From Ophiodon elongatus (Eukaryota; Chordata; Actinopteri; Perciformes; Hexagrammidae): a stretch of 64,000 nucleotides of DNA. Shown piece by piece: positions 1 to 40,715 of the stretch. A model generated the notes under the pieces. That model was not told the DNA's origin. It worked only from the letters and a program-made list of their open reading frames with translations, and searched no databases. The DNA lies in assembly GCA_016806645.1 (NCBI GenBank), contig JACSYO010000566.1, forward strand, positions 1,320,001 to 1,384,000. The letters are read 5' to 3'. How positions within the stretch are numbered: position 1 is the stretch's first letter; the number at the start of each line of letters is the position of its first letter. Both the position numbers and the translations under genes were made by a program.

Positions 1-1839
1 GTGGAGAGAGGGAGAAATTCTTGGCCTCGGTGCACCAAAAACCTCCAGTGAATTTATGAATGCTCATCCACAGCCGCTCCGCATCCCGGGACCGTAAACG
101 TGTTAATGCTGCCGAGGCCTGGACGTGTGAGGGGAGACACATAGCGCGGGGAACCGCAACCACAAGGCCAGCTTTCCAAACACGGCACTGTAGGTGGTGA
201 TGGATATCACACGTGTACACACATGTACGGTTCCATAAACGCGCACATCCTGTGCTTGCAGTGGCTGCATGTATTTTCCGTATCACACTTGTAAAAATAT
301 ACACTAACATTCTCGCACGCATTTAAAGTGGACACGCAAAAAAAAAAAAAAAGAAGCATGCAATTATTCTCATGCGCTCTACCCCCGCCCCCGACACGTC
401 TGCAAACTTTCCACGCACTCATTTACATAAATACACACAAAACTCATTTATGAATGTAAATCCTGTTTGTTAAATACTGTTTATCGTGATGCACACACCC
501 TCACACACAGGCTGAACATATTTTAACCGCCCTGTCAGTCTAATCTCAGGAGACTCCTTACCCCTGCAGAAAACGTTAGATTTACCCAACTCAAACTGTC
601 CCCAGAGCCTTAGCCAAAACAGCTGTTAGTGTGCACTACCTACAGGCATGCAGTGTCTCTCTCTCTTTATTTCTCTCCTCCGCCCTGGTTTACTGCAGAA
701 GCTTTATCTGTGTGATAAAACAGGCCTAAATATGTTCATTCTTACTTTGCCAAAATACTTACCAATATATCTTAGCTGAGACCAAACCAATAGACCTCTG
801 CCTCTCTGGTTTAAGTGTAAGTCTGTTCATCTCCTGTTAAGTAAGCATCCAAAAATCATCCAGTAAACGGCCTCCGTGAGTAGACAGTTTACAGTAGGTC
901 GTCCAATAGCTACATGCAAATGGTGGGGGGGATGTCAGTGTTAACTGTTAAATTCCCACAGCGTCAGTTGACTTCTACGTACTCACAGTCTCTCCAAGTA
1001 TGTGCTCATTAATTATGCGCTTTAGTGCAACGCTATGTCCTTCATGGTTGTTCTTTTGGTGGAATAAACTGTAATGGCAACATTTTGACCACTGGTCGTG
1101 CTGTGGTACAATACGGAGCAACACAGCAGCAAAACCAGAGAAGAAGAAAAAACTGCTAGCTAGACGATGTGAATGCAAACAATGGAAAAACTATAAATCA
1201 GCATCGCAAACGTTTTATGAGGCAGGAAATGCAAGAAGCACTGAATGTACTCATGATAGTATTTTAAGAGGGGCTGTCACAATAAAAGCCTCAAATGTGT
1301 CAGAATGAGGAGACAATTGCATTTTCGTCTTCTTCAACTTTTGAAAAGAAGCCTTTAATTCTTATTTTGGCTGACTAAATGTTGATTGATGAAGACAGCT
1401 GGTGTCAAAATACTTAAATCCTGCTGCTCTCTTTTCACAGTTAAGGGGCCATATCCTCCGCGATATCCCATGATTCATAGCCTATACATTATTATCTCAA
1501 TAATATTGGACACTATTTATTTTTTATGTAATCGGCTTGCATTTTTCAACAGTCACGATAGCATTTGAACCTCTTGTGTCATCTATTCTAGAAGGTAATT
1601 CATACTATTTCTGAAAACCCAAATGGCATGTGGCTGGTAAAAGAGTAGAAGTGATTCATGAATTCTCCGACATACCAACTGCAGCAGGTGGACAACATTA
1701 TTTTTCTTCCATTGATGCAGAGACTAGAAAGACCAGGCTTTGTGCCAGTGTTGCCCTCACATTCCAGATACCTGGAATACCTCTCGTCACCTGGACACCG
1801 GCACAGCTGTGACTCCATAGCTGCTAGACATACAACCTT

Positions 1840-1879
1840 CCCTCCTCTCCTCTCCTCTCCTCTCCTCTCTTCTCCTCTC
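1840..1879. repeat. (TCTCC)n simple repeat
   Basis: Near-perfect five-base repeat of TCTCC on the plus strand. A polypyrimidine microsatellite with no coding signal. Confidence 0.9.
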
Positions 1880-2039
1880 ACCAAAGAACAGTGTGGTCCT
1901 CTGGAGGCCAAGAGGAGAGCAGCAGTACATGTAGCGTGGCGGTGTTTGCTTTAAAGTCCCTACTCTGTAAACCCAGAAATAACGCACCATTCTGTTTTTA
2001 GGGTATATGGACAAATATAGTATGTGCAGACTGTGGTTT

Positions 2040-2350
2040 CTGCTGGGACTGTTATATGGCCCTGCTCTTTCACTTCTTCATTTTGATGAAAATCAAAAGA
2101 TATATATATACAAACCAGAATTTCAATTTCCAATACTTTTGTGTATGACCAAATACCTAAAAAAAAAGAATTATTTTTAGTGCTAATTAGCAAATGTTAG
2201 CACGCTCACACGCTAAAATAAGATGGTAAAAATGGTCACCATTATACCTGCGAAACATTAGCATGTTAGCATTGTTATTGTGAGTGTGTTAGCTTGATGA
2301 AGTTAGCAATTAGCTTACAAGCAAAGCCTTTAAAGAGCTGCTAGCATGGG
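2040..2350. repeat. Interspersed repeat fragment, teleost type
   Basis: The stretch is dense in GTTAGC/GCTAAT words, with 'gctaattagcaaatgttagca' type phrasing preceded by 'tgaccaaatacc'. This resembles a dispersed repeat family frequent in fish introns, and a related stretch appears near 50200-50540. Family identity is from memory; there is no ORF and no clear terminal repeats. Confidence 0.45.
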
Positions 2351-5300
2351 TGTCGACTCATTCTCTTAACAGTTGTCAACCGTTAGCTCACTTGTGTGGG
2401 TTCATATTTCTTGTGAATTGATGATTCATGTAAAAAATGTTTGTCTTCATTACAAAGGCGTCACATTCCAACATGTTTTAGATTCTAGTAAATAGGACTT
2501 TTTTTCACTATCATAAATGTCCCATTTTTTTAAAACCTGAAACTGTATGTAATTTGTGACTAAGCCTCGTAACCACCAGCTGCAACAAGTCACCATTGTT
2601 CTTTTATTTGCCAACCTCACAGCTGGCGAGCACGTAGCTAGTTTTTACTTGTTTATCTCCACGTTAATTCTCTTTATTCAACAAGCAAAACATTCACTGC
2701 ACACAAAAAAGGATCCAAAGGAGGAGTCTGTCACTGGCATGTGAATGAGTAATTTGGAGGCTCTTTCAAGTCCCCTCCGCTAAAATCAGAGGCTAAATAG
2801 GAGCATTCCTCGCATAGCTCCATGGCCATAATGTGGAGATTAATGTGTTTGTCTAAAGGTTGTGAGGGGATCGTTGCTCCGAGTATCACAGTAACAAATC
2901 TGACCAAAGAGCTGCAGTTTTCTCCTCTCGCAGAATGCTATGCCAGCATCAGGAACATTTCACCAAAGCCAAAAATAGACGCGCTGCTGGCCCATACTTA
3001 TTCTTCAGCCGTACTCCCAGACTGTTGCTTGATCTACTTTGTGCCTCATTTGGCCGATAGGGACCCATTGTTTTGGTGCTTTTAAGTCAAGACTTCGTGA
3101 GAAGATGGAGGCTTTATAAAGTGGTGTAATCCCAGTGGCTGTCGGGATAATATCAACTTGGCTTTTAAGGCGTTTTAAGAGGCTGGCACTTAGACACTGG
3201 GTTCTGTGCCAGGGTCTGGCAGTCTCGACAGGTAGTAATTTGACTGGTAAATGTGTCATTATAGCCATTGTAGAAGGTTGAGGCAGACGGGGGAAAGAGA
3301 AAGAGGGGGAGGAGGACAGAAAAGAGAGAGACCGAATAAGAAGGGGAGGGGAGGTGGGGCGGGGTGGGGAGAGGGGGGCAGGATGGACGGATGCCGGTTT
3401 TTCGAGATAAATAGTGGAATAAAAGGACAGATGCAGCGAAGGAAGGAAGAAGAGGTTTTACAGTGGACAGGCTAAGACAGGCTGAACTTGTAAAAAAAAG
3501 AAGTCTGAAAATGTCACAAACTTGTGACTTCAGGTTGCTCAACTTTATGGAATGCTCTCTCTCTCTCTCTCTCTCTCTCTCATTCTGCCTCTGCTAGCTT
3601 TTGCAAAGTGTGGGTGGTCCCTTCAGTGATATACACAACAGTTACATTTCTACGTCTTACTGAGGGCCTTGTCTGCAAGCCACAGGCTTCCTCTTCTGCC
3701 CTACGCCTGGTGCGCTCTCCCATGTGGAGACAAGACAATGTGGCTGTGCAGCGTTCAGTCTTGCTTTCCTTGAACAGACCTATTCATACATCATTTATCC
3801 GCTTGAAAAATATAGTTATCTCAGGTTTGTTATTCATGTGAGATCTTGTCTAAGTGGGCCACTCGTTGATCATTTTGTTGGCAAACCTACTTTTATTCAA
3901 TTACTTGTTTTAAATGTTCTACACCAAACAAAAACAACACCAAATGGAAATGCAGTCTTCTCAGCTGCATAAATCACACATTATTTTCAATAATAACTCT
4001 GAATTTATATGCTGCCGTGCTTGTGTTACTGATAACTTTGTCTTCCTTGGCGTCACTGATTCTAGGAAGTATATGATTAGACTCGTGATGTTTGGGGGCC
4101 TTGTCAGTTTTCGTTATTGCTCTCATCTCGTCTTCATTTCGGTTGTATGAATAGTCCCACATGTCGATTGCCTCCAAACTCCTTCGTTTCACAGATGACA
4201 CTTAGAGTGCATCTAAACATAGAGAGTGAATTTTTGCGGTGTTTAAAATATCCCTCCTCCGAGGCTTTTACAGTGTAATAGGAAGGGGGGGAGAGGGAGA
4301 CGAGGCTGTGTTTACTGTACAGGCTCACAAGGGGGAGGAGACTGGGTGAGAAGATGCAGTGGGGAGGGTGCGGGTGAGAAGGGTCCCTCGGAGTCCTGGT
4401 TTCTTTTAGCGTTTCTCGCCTTGTCTTGTGTTTCCTGTGTGTTTCCTGTGTACATCTGTGCGTGCTTAGTGTGACTGCATGCACACAAACGCTGTAATGT
4501 TGCACCTACATGCTTGTGTGCATGCATACTCATATACAGATGTGCATGTATAAAATTAGGCTCTCTCTGACACCCCCCCCCACCACCCCCCCAAATGTCC
4601 AACTGCAGATGAAAGAAAAAGCATGCTTGCACAGGAAGCCGGAGTCATGTCCTAGAACCGAGTTTAGCCAAGCTCTGACATGTATATAGGTAAACAACAC
4701 AGGAAAGGTTTTGCAGTAGAGTTAGGGAGAGAAGGAGAGACAGGACGGAGGAGGGGGGGTGTAAGCTTGAGGGAAAGAAGGAAGGAGGCCACTGAGGGAT
4801 GGAGGGAGGGACGACTAGCAGGGAGGGGAAGGAAACAGGCATTTGCCTTTTCTGTCAGCTGGGGCCGGACTGTGGGAGACCGTTACTACACGTTGTAGCT
4901 TTGTGTCTGTTCGGAGAGCGCATTGCGAAAAGCGGGCATGGTGTGAAGGAAAACACATTGTTTGAAGGCTAATTCAAGGTATGACCAAGTTCGAAGTTCT
5001 TCCTTTTTGTTTCTCCGGAAATTGTCGCACTGCACTTTTGACGCAGCTCATTTTCTGCCACGCTTTCCTACTCGCGCTGTATCACCACAAAGGGTAATCG
5101 TTTTTTGTTTTTTTTTTCCGGTACGACGTTGCTCAGTGCCGTCTGTTTGTTGCGCGAACTGTCACGCACCTTTTGTCTTCTTCCCTCAAGTGCTCGGCTA
5201 GAGTATGTTTACTCTGCTCCTGTGTATAGAAGATGTTGCTGGTGGTTGCAGGATGGGAGGCTCCGTAGCTCCTGGGTGGTCTCGGTCCTCACTGTCTCAT

Positions 5301-6125
5301 ATCCTAGTGGGGTATTTTTAGTGAGAGTTGCTGTTAACTGATTGAGTTAACATCCTGTGTTGGCTTCTCCCTCCTGTATCTCTGCTCTTCTTTTTTTTTT
5401 TCATTCATTTTCTGCCTCATTCCTCTGTTTTTCACCAGAGTTTGTGGCCATAGGGTTCAGTCAGGTGGTTGTCCCCTAAGGCTGAGGCTTTTAATACACA
5501 AGAACATGGCTACACACGTCTGGTCAACACTGTGTTTAGAAAAGATGGACCGCACTCAAAGTTGTAATCCTTAAGAGTTCAATCCTGGTTGATTTGGCGA
5601 GAACCGTGCGTACAGAAAGTTTAATAGGGGTGAGGTACGACAGCAAATACTCAATGAGCAGCTACTCAACTCCTCTTATTTTGTGTGAAACGCTGATGAA
5701 AACATCCCCAAAATGACATTTTAGATGAACAATTGCGTTAACCCCCGGTGACAAACGCAAATGCATTGCGTTTCCTGTGGCTGCTTCACAATAAAAGCCG
5801 GCCCATGCCTTGCCTCTTACGTGCCTTTAATCTGAAGCAGCAGCAGTGGGATGTTCTGTTTGCATTAACAGTAACATAATACAGCTGAGATTTGGCTGTA
5901 ACGGTAACCATGGATTAAATGCACGCCTCATTTCCTGTGAATCCCTTGTGTGTTTTAATACGGTACGGTACTACCAGATATCAGAAAACTAAGGCTTTGT
6001 TTAACTGGTGAACAAGTATTTTTGCTTAAATGAATGGGTTCTCGTCTTTCTTTCCTCTCGGCCTTCCTGAAACTGACTAAACGAACGTGTCTGTGTTTGA
6101 TGATGTCATCCCTCAGGGCACAATC

Positions 6126-32522
<26,397 letters not shown>

Positions 32523-34245
32523 TGTCTTGAAGGAGCCACTGAAGCTGGGGACCACGACAATCCAAGACTTCTTCCTTTGACTTTGTCTTAAGAACCAAAT
32601 AATGATTCCACTCCCGAGAGGGAACCCAAGAAAACGGAGGGACAGGAGAGACGCTGTCCAAGCACTGTACCGAAACAGCATCATATTTTTTTTTTTGTAC
32701 GGTTGCCACGTATAGTGCCTTTGCACAATGATTCTTGCTTTTCTAAAAGAAACTAAATGCTGTGAAATTTGGACATTTGTAATTACTATTACTAATTACT
32801 TTATACAATCCTGCCAGGAAGAAAAACATAATTAAATTTAGATTTATCTGTTGTACTCCGTGTCGACAGTTTCGATAGAGACGGAATAGAGGCGTTTAAA
32901 GTTTCCACATTCCAAAGAGATGGGTGAAATCAGTTGTCTCCCTCGTACAGTACATTTTCCATCTCTTTCTTTTTTTAATTTATATTTAAAGCAAAAGCTT
33001 CACACATTGCTATTTTATTCAACGTTCACCAGTTCAGGATAGAAATATAAGCACTTCTAGAATTTAGCTGATTTCACTTTTATTATTGTCTTACCAATAG
33101 TGCAGCAATGGTCTGAGTAATATATGTTAGCACATGTGATGTTTCGAATATGACCTATCATACTGTATCTTATATAACATTTTTATACTCATTACAAAAG
33201 GTATTTTTGCTTCTTTTTTTTTTTTGTATCCAGAAACGTTCCAACAACAGGCAGTTAATTTTGGTGGTGATAGGAGTGTTTGATATTCAGAAGGCCAATT
33301 ATGACTTTTATTATCCTTTGTGTTATTTTATTTATGTTTTAATGTTGTTGTTTTTTTGTCCTTTTCTATTTCTAGCTGTTTCTGTAGCTTTTGTGCCTGT
33401 TTGATCACTTTAATCTTCAGACATTCCTCTTAAAAAGCAGTGGGGGAAAAGGTGCCTTCGCTGTAGGTTTTACAATATAGGAAATCTGCAAACCAACCCT
33501 CTTTTTTTTAGATTTTACCTTAACTTCTACTAATTACTAACTTCTTTATTGCCTCTATGCACACTCTTTCGCTCAGCGATCATTTTCTAATTGATGGCAT
33601 TTAAAGTAAAATCAGGGTGCCGAAGCATATAGCAAGATACAAGGATATTTACCACTATGTAAGTCTTCTGGCCTTATGATTGCAAAAAAAAAACGAAAAA
33701 AAAAAACATTTATGACAGCTGAGGTACATGATAGCCTCAAAGCAACTCAATATGATATTAAGACTTATGATTTTCATGTTTATTTTTCACTGATGTGGTC
33801 TTAAGTAGCACATTCCCTTTGATAGTTTTGTTGCGCGACACAAGCTTTGCTAATATTATTGGTTTGCCAGGGCATTAAATTGATCAATGTTACTGCTCAA
33901 AAGTCTGACAATCACATTCCATGGCTCCTGAAAAGAGCAGAGGAGCTTGACCAAAACATGTTTAAATGTGATTCAATGTGACATTTATGTTTTTTTTTTT
34001 TTTTTTTTTTAATACAGTGGTTTCATAATGTTTTTTCGTTCTTTTGTTTTTACAACCTTTTGTCCATTTTATGTTTTTTAAAGTTCTTTCCATGTTTAAC
34101 CAGACACTTGTTTGTGTAGTGCGAAGCCTATGCAAAACACACTATCTGTAGCCTCGCTAAACACTCCCAATGTCATACAAGTGGGCCGTTTCCAACTGGA
34201 TGAATGTTTTAAACATTGTACGCTTCACTCAACAACAGCAATAAA
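32523..34245 (+). other. cald1: Probable cald1 3' UTR
   Basis: AT-rich, no exon signals, with poly-T and poly-A runs, ending near an AATAAA at 34240-34245. A 3' UTR of this length is usual for caldesmon. Confidence 0.6.
34240..34245 (+). terminator. cald1: Candidate polyadenylation signal of cald1
   Basis: AATAAA, followed by T/G-bearing sequence. It is the clearest signal downstream of the stop codon. Confidence 0.55.
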
Positions 34246-34560
34246 GACATTGAGGTATTCCACATTGTTAAGTTTCCTTCCATAACTCCTTCATCCTACC
34301 ATGGACCACACTGGAGATCCCCGCTGCAGCACGGGGTCTTGAAACGCCTTGATACTGACAAAAAGTAGTAAACGGTTATCACACCAGCTTTCATAGTTTG
34401 TTCTTTAACTTCCAATCAGTTGGTGAAAAATAAAAATGCAACACTGTCACCACCGCCAATCGTTTGATTCACAAGGCCTTTTTATTTATTTACTGAGTAA
34501 TTTACGAACTATTATAATTCTGGATTAATGAAGCTGTTTAGCAGTATTCTACAATGTAAG

Positions 34561-34665
<105 letters not shown>

Positions 34666-36794
34666 TGTCTCATTTAATCTATTGCACTTGAAGGAAAGGC
34701 CTATAAGCTTGTAACGTCAAGTGCCTTGAGGGCTGGAAGTTGGAGAATCAACAATACGCATGCCCAATGTCTTTGGTAATGAAAGCAACACATTTGACGC
34801 CACGTGGGGCTGATTGCCTGTTGCACCGCTGCATTTTGATTGGCTATTTGCCAGCTGTTGTCGTTTGCAGTAATTGTCAGAAGGCGGCCTCTTGTAACTG
34901 CAGTCATCATGAACAGCAATGTGGATTCTCTCCTCCAGCACAAATGTGTAAGTTTGCCTTTACATGAACCAGTCGCGGGGTATTTTTTTATGAACCAAAG
35001 CCCTTGTAAAATAACGTAGATTTAACGTGGAGTGGCTCCCCGGGGGAGAAAATGGCTACTACGCTTGTTGCTTCCGGTCTGTGCTATTTGGAAAGATGGA
35101 TACATAAAGAGAAGAACAATCTACGACAGCGCAAACGGGGAAACATGTATTTGAGGTTACGGTTACCTGATATGAACACCGTCTGTGTGGGATATGTGAG
35201 ATGCACATTATGTCAAAAACCTACCAAAACGTCACTGAGTCCAGGTAGCAAACTGTTGCGTTGACTCTGAAAAGAAAATAATTTTAGAAACTAAAATATG
35301 AATCACTTAATCAAAAACAATCAACAGATGAATCCATAATGAGAACAAAAGCTAGTTGAAGCCCATAACGTGTCGTGTCATATCAAGCGTGGATTTAAAA
35401 GGACAGCTTTAGGACTCAGTCATTGTCAAGTCCTCTGCTGCCTTCAAGTGCTCTCAGAACTATTGTAATGATTAGCTTCTGTTAAGCTGTCACAGTCAAG
35501 GTGTGGTTGGCATTCATCCATTTATTTTAAAACTTTATTGCAGGGCTTTTCTACACACTCAGAATTTAGAACAAAGCAGCTCTGTGCTGTCAATTCTCAA
35601 AAGAAACTACAACAATAAAACTTGTTTCCCTCCACACCCCAGACCTCTTTGGACCAAGTTGTATTTCCAATTTCTGGCCTTGAATATAGCAGATTACGTG
35701 GAGCACTTGAAGGCAGCATTCCTCTACAGGTGTAACTCATCTTCTGCCTCCAACAATAGAACTGACAAACCCACCAGTCACAGAAGAGACATGTGGTCAT
35801 GTGATGGACGGAGTTGTATTAAGTGTGCTTTTTGGTGGAGGGGGGGGGGAAAGGAGGAGGATGATGATTGAACTTGTGTCTGTCTGGATGTGAAAGAATC
35901 CGACCTGAATTTGCTGTTAATCCTCTCTCTTCCTCAGGGACACACAGGAGGTAAGAGCTGAGCGTGACCTCTCTATGCATGACAGCAAAAAGGTCAAAGA
36001 ATGCATTGTGTTTTTTTATTTTATATTGGCACTGAAGTAGACTTCATATTTTGCCATTTCTCGTAAAACTGACATGTTGATGATTTCGTGAGTTCTGCCG
36101 TCTGAACTTGACTCCCTGCATGATCTAACAACTAGCCGTTACTCCTACCGAGCCATGAATGCTGAATTAGATTGGCTCAGACATTTTTTTTCTTCTTCTT
36201 CTAAGTAGAGTCTTAAAGATTTTATGATGGCTTGTCTCTCCCATGTGTTCTGATCTGAGCAGTGCTGGTGAAGAAGGTGCTAAGCTCATCCCCCCCAGAC
36301 TGCTGTGTTGGTAGCATGCTTTGGGCTTTTACTAATGCCGAAACCAGCACCCGCAACATTCCTGCCGCTGTCAGACTGTGTGTTATTTCACAGTTCCAGC
36401 CAGACAGGGGACTGACCACACGCATTAAAGAAAATACACGTTTAATACCCCAGCCATGACAACCCCTCGTACACTGTGAATTCTTTCTGGGTTTCCAGTC
36501 GGTGCTTTCTCTCCAGCCAGATGGTATTCCTCTAATTTCTCAGTCTTTCTTCTCGTTTCCCCCTCTCCTCGTCCGCTTGACGTCAGCTGCATGGGTCTGA
36601 TCACGCGTGTAACAACCACACGGGCATAACACCGCAATGTTTGAATCTGAGCAGATATGTAACAGAAGTTAAACAGAAGCGTGACTTTAGACAGTAACCG
36701 TATACAGGGGAAGGTGTAAATATGGCATGTGGAGATTGAATGTGCAGCTGGCCCCTTTGAAACGACTTGGAAAGAAAGAACAGGACCGTAGCCA

Positions 36795-36843
36795 GGAGGA
36801 GGAGGAGGAGGAGGAGGAGGGGGAGGGGGGATGAGGAGGAGGA
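36795..36843. repeat. (GGA)n simple repeat
   Basis: Runs of AGG/GGA triplets with one poly-G interruption. Intergenic, so not a coding poly-Glu tract. Confidence 0.85.
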
Positions 36844-37534
36844 AGAACTGGGGATGTGAAGCACATTTTCTTTGTTTCCAACATCACCCCTTCAGAATAT
36901 AAGTCACTTTTATTAAATCTGAGATAAACTTGATTAGCATCATGTTTAAGGAGCAAGACTTCTGAGATGCTCGGGTATGGTATGCTCCCCAACCAGCAGC
37001 TGACCAAACCGCTATGACACAAATAGCCCGTCTGAATGTGGGACCCGGCCCACTGATTTACTGCGAGTACGGTGAGGTGAGCCAAACCTATTGTCTGGAG
37101 GAGTAACGCCACACCTGTTCAAAAGCACACTTTTATTATTCTTAAAAATAGACCCTCCCTCTCCTCCACCGTTCAGCCTACTGACACCGTTTTTTATGAT
37201 CTGATGATTTATAAGGCCGTGGAAAAAGACATGGTCCAAGGGTTGTTCTGACACGTAGCTGACATATATATTTAATAGGGGACATAAGATGCCATACAAA
37301 GCCTCATTGAATTTATCCCGGTCACCTTGACCCCAAACACCCCAATGAGGTTCCTTTTTTAAAAATAAAGATTTTTCTTTTTTTATAGATTTGTGTCTTT
37401 TTATATTGCAGCACTCCAGTGACTTGGCATTGCACTTTCCTTAAGTTGGCAGACTTGGGAGAAGCAGATTAAAATAATATTTTGACACTATGAAGAATAA
37501 GCTTCTTTGCTTCCTTGTGGGGAGTGTGAGAAGA

Positions 37535-37790
37535 TTGATGCCAGTCGTGTCTGTCTATTTCTAATATGAAGGTCTAGCTAAGCCTGGCTCTGTCCAGAGG
37601 TAAACAAAGAACCACCTACCAGCACCTCTAAAGCTCACACGTTCGATCTTGTTTGCGGTATTTTATTTATTTTCTTACAGGGGTTTATGTACTGGACTAT
37701 TTCTTGAGTGGAAGGAGTGACTTCCAGCGAATTTCCCACAATATCGAGGCAGATCTAAAACCGAGTGGCAGAGAGAGAGCCTAGCTCTCA
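37535..37790. repeat. Interspersed repeat copy, teleost type
   Basis: Contains 'ctagctaagcctggctctgt', then 'ccacctaccagcacctctaa' and 'agctcacacg'. The copy near 44.57 kb has 'ggctagcttagctctgtcca', so at least two members of the family lie in the window. No ORF. Confidence 0.6.
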
Positions 37791-38804
37791 GGTTCCTGCA
37801 TTTCTCATAATGCAAGTCAATAGTCTTCCATTAGAAGATCATGTTTACTGACTGTAGAAAGCTCCTCCAGAGCCACAGGGCCATCGTACGACTGTTGTCA
37901 CGGTTTGAGTGGGGCTCCTCGTGACGAACCGTTTTGAATGCCCTTTAACCAGATGCGTGTCTAGAAGCTTCTTGATACTCCAATCAGATTGTTTCCCTTT
38001 TTTTCTTTTTTTTTTAATAAGAACAATAAGCCGTTGTGTGCATGAGTATCGGACTAAATCACACTTGTTGTGAAGGGCATTTCTTGCAGCGTTCCACTTC
38101 AGAGCCTTCTTGGAGCACCTGGAAAATTGTTTACGAGCGTGCATATCTGAGCCAATGTGATATGCGCAGCTTCAGATGCACGAGTCGCTCCCTGAAGGAC
38201 TCGAGCGTCCTGGTGGTTTCTGCTGTTGAGACTCCTGTCGGCTGCCTGCAGCCTCGATCACCGCCAAGAGGAAATGGCTGAGGATTAGCCCCGGAGCTGT
38301 TTAAAGCCCCGCGCCTCTGCTTTCAGTGCCCATGGTGGAATCATTTCAAATTCTACAATTGCTCCAATCTCTCAGCGTGTCGCCAAGGTTTTTTTTTATT
38401 TTATTATTTTTTTTGTAGTAGGTTTTGGTTTAGTTGTTTGCACAAATGATAAAAGCATAGACCGGAGAAGAAAGGAGAAATACAAACCATCTGTCCGAGG
38501 AAGAGAAACCTCGAGGGCTTGTAAAAACACAAGTCGATAAGACAAAGGGGACAACTTCAAGAAGACAAACAACAATAAATCGCAGTGAGAAAAACATGAA
38601 AAAACAAATATAACCACTGCTAATTATATTGATCCAAAGAGAACGGAGTGTTTTGAGTTTGTCAGTTTGACAGCTGCATTAAAACTCCTTATTATCTGGG
38701 GAAAAAAGGAAATTGATTGAAAAACTGTGTGGAGAATGAAATTGGTGATTCTTGATGTTTGTATTGTCTGCTTTTCTCTTTGTTTCAGGTAATTCGAATC
38801 CAAG

Positions 38805-38836
38805 ATGTCTGGAGAAGAAGTAGTTGGGGAGGTTCT
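38805..38836 (+). CDS. tnnt2-like: tnnt coding exon 1
   Basis: Exon begins at 38789 after 'tttgtttcag'; 16 nt of 5' UTR precede ATG. Encodes MSGEEVVGEV and a split Leu; donor GTTCT|gtgagt. Confidence 0.85.
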
Positions 38837-40663
38837 GTGAGTACCTTCATTGCTTTTTAATTGCATCTCAAGTGGTTTTAAGTTAAATCAACAGATCTGA
38901 GCTGAATTTGACCAATCGCTCCAAAGGTTCACACCTTCACTTCTTTTCTATTTCAGGGAGGATGGTACGTAAGGTTTTGAGACAATTCACTTTGTCTTTT
39001 GAAACCAAAATGTCACTTTCAAGCTTCTGTTGCAAGACGCAGCTGACCTTATTATGTCTGCTCAGAGGTAGAAACCCAGGAAGAGGTAGAAACCCAGGTA
39101 GAGGTAGAAACCCAGCAAGCGCAAGGTAAAAGCTTCTGCATGGCTTGATGTGTGTATTGTCTCGTTCCCGTTGTCTACTGCTGTTAACTATTGTCTGTCA
39201 TAAAGGCCATCGCAAGCTGACCGTGTGGTTTCCTTTTTTTTGTCTTGCAAAATAATGAAGAGTTAAACAATGGTACAACATACAGACACTAAGACAGGAC
39301 GGCAAAACTATTTTTGACATTGAACATTACAATATAGGTGTCATCAAATGTAAGATATATTGTGATGGTGGAGGTGACCTGTGTTATGTGGTTGAAGTGA
39401 GTGTGTGTACCCAGAGTCAGGACTACAAGGAGTTAATAAATGGTGACCAAAAAGAGCCATAATCTGTGGTTTGATTTTTGATGGAATAGTAGTTTTTTGT
39501 GTGTGTGTGTGTGTGTTTTCTGTTTAGCTGTTAACACTTCATTAGACAACACTGTTCGCTTCTCGTGTAACCTTGGCTTTTTATCTAAATTATTTCCATC
39601 CTATTTTAGCACTGCAATGTTTAATTCATGTCTATATACGCATGTACTGACAAAAGTTACGTGATAGGTTTTCTGAAGTGACTGCCAAGTCAAGGTTTTA
39701 TATACAAATAATGCTTTTGTATTTTAATGCCAGTATTTGGTCAAATAAGCATTGTGATGTTTCCATGTAAAAGAATAAAAAAACGTTATTAAACATCGGT
39801 GGTGGAAAGTAACTGAGTACATTAACTTAAAATTCTATACTATATGTACAATTTAGATATTGATGCATGTCCTTTTTTTAATGTTACTTTTACTTTAATA
39901 CATTTCAGAGGGAATTAAACATTTTACTCCACTACATGTATTTGACATCATGTAGGTGCAAAGCTATTCCTTTAAAGATGACGGGGTCACATTGGTTTGT
40001 GTCTGAGATGCTAGCAGCTCCACAAAAGAGAGTTCCCCTCTAAACTTCTCAAATAGTTTCATTAAATAATTGTTTTAGATACAAATAGGTCAAATTGTCC
40101 ATTTTGCTCAAAAAGTGAAGATTAAAATCCCAAAAATTACACCGTTTAGTGCTATTTTTCTCCCCTCAGATCTATCTTTGGACATTTGGCTGATGATAAA
40201 ATAGACTTTTGCTTAAGAAGGATTTTGAATTTTACTATTGATGTAATGGTTCTTATACTGAAACAAAATATCAGACGACTTCCTCCACCACTGATTAGCA
40301 TTGAATAAAAAGGACTTATTGACATGAAAGTGAACAGAAATTATATTATTCCTGTTTTATGTGAATCTGCTTTGATTTCTGACCCGTTACGGCTCATGGG
40401 TTCAGTTTGTGATCCCGGATCATTTTAGCTCCGGTCAGCATGTCGGACCTCAGCATTGGTTTCAATGCGTCCCAAGAGACAATATCACAGTGTTCCAGGT
40501 TTGACCAAATCCCAGCCTCCAGCTATTCACCACAGTCTTATTGAGCCACTAATCCATATTTTGTTCACTCAGTCATGGAGACACTGAAAGACGGTTTGTA
40601 TGACTTGTTTTTGTCAGTAAATATTTAACTTACGCTTCACTACACACCTCTGGCATACAATTG

Positions 40664-40715
<52 letters not shown>

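Larger units (their letters stand above)
1..6116. other. Region upstream of the first caldesmon coding exon, no gene recognised
   Basis: No stretch here has both coding content and matching splice sites that I can assign to a protein family. It holds simple repeats (a TCTCC run at 1840-1879, a CT run near 3557-3580), purine-rich blocks at about 3290-3470 and 4700-4850, and an interspersed repeat at about 2040-2350. It probably contains promoter and noncoding first exon(s) of caldesmon, because the first coding exon at 6117 begins with a splice acceptor rather than a promoter. I could not place those exons. Confidence 0.6.

Noticed and set aside
35938..35950. A 13-nt segment with good splice borders (ttcctcag ... 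gtaaga)
   Set aside because: Could be a noncoding 5' exon of troponin T, but 13 nt cannot be tied to any gene from sequence alone.
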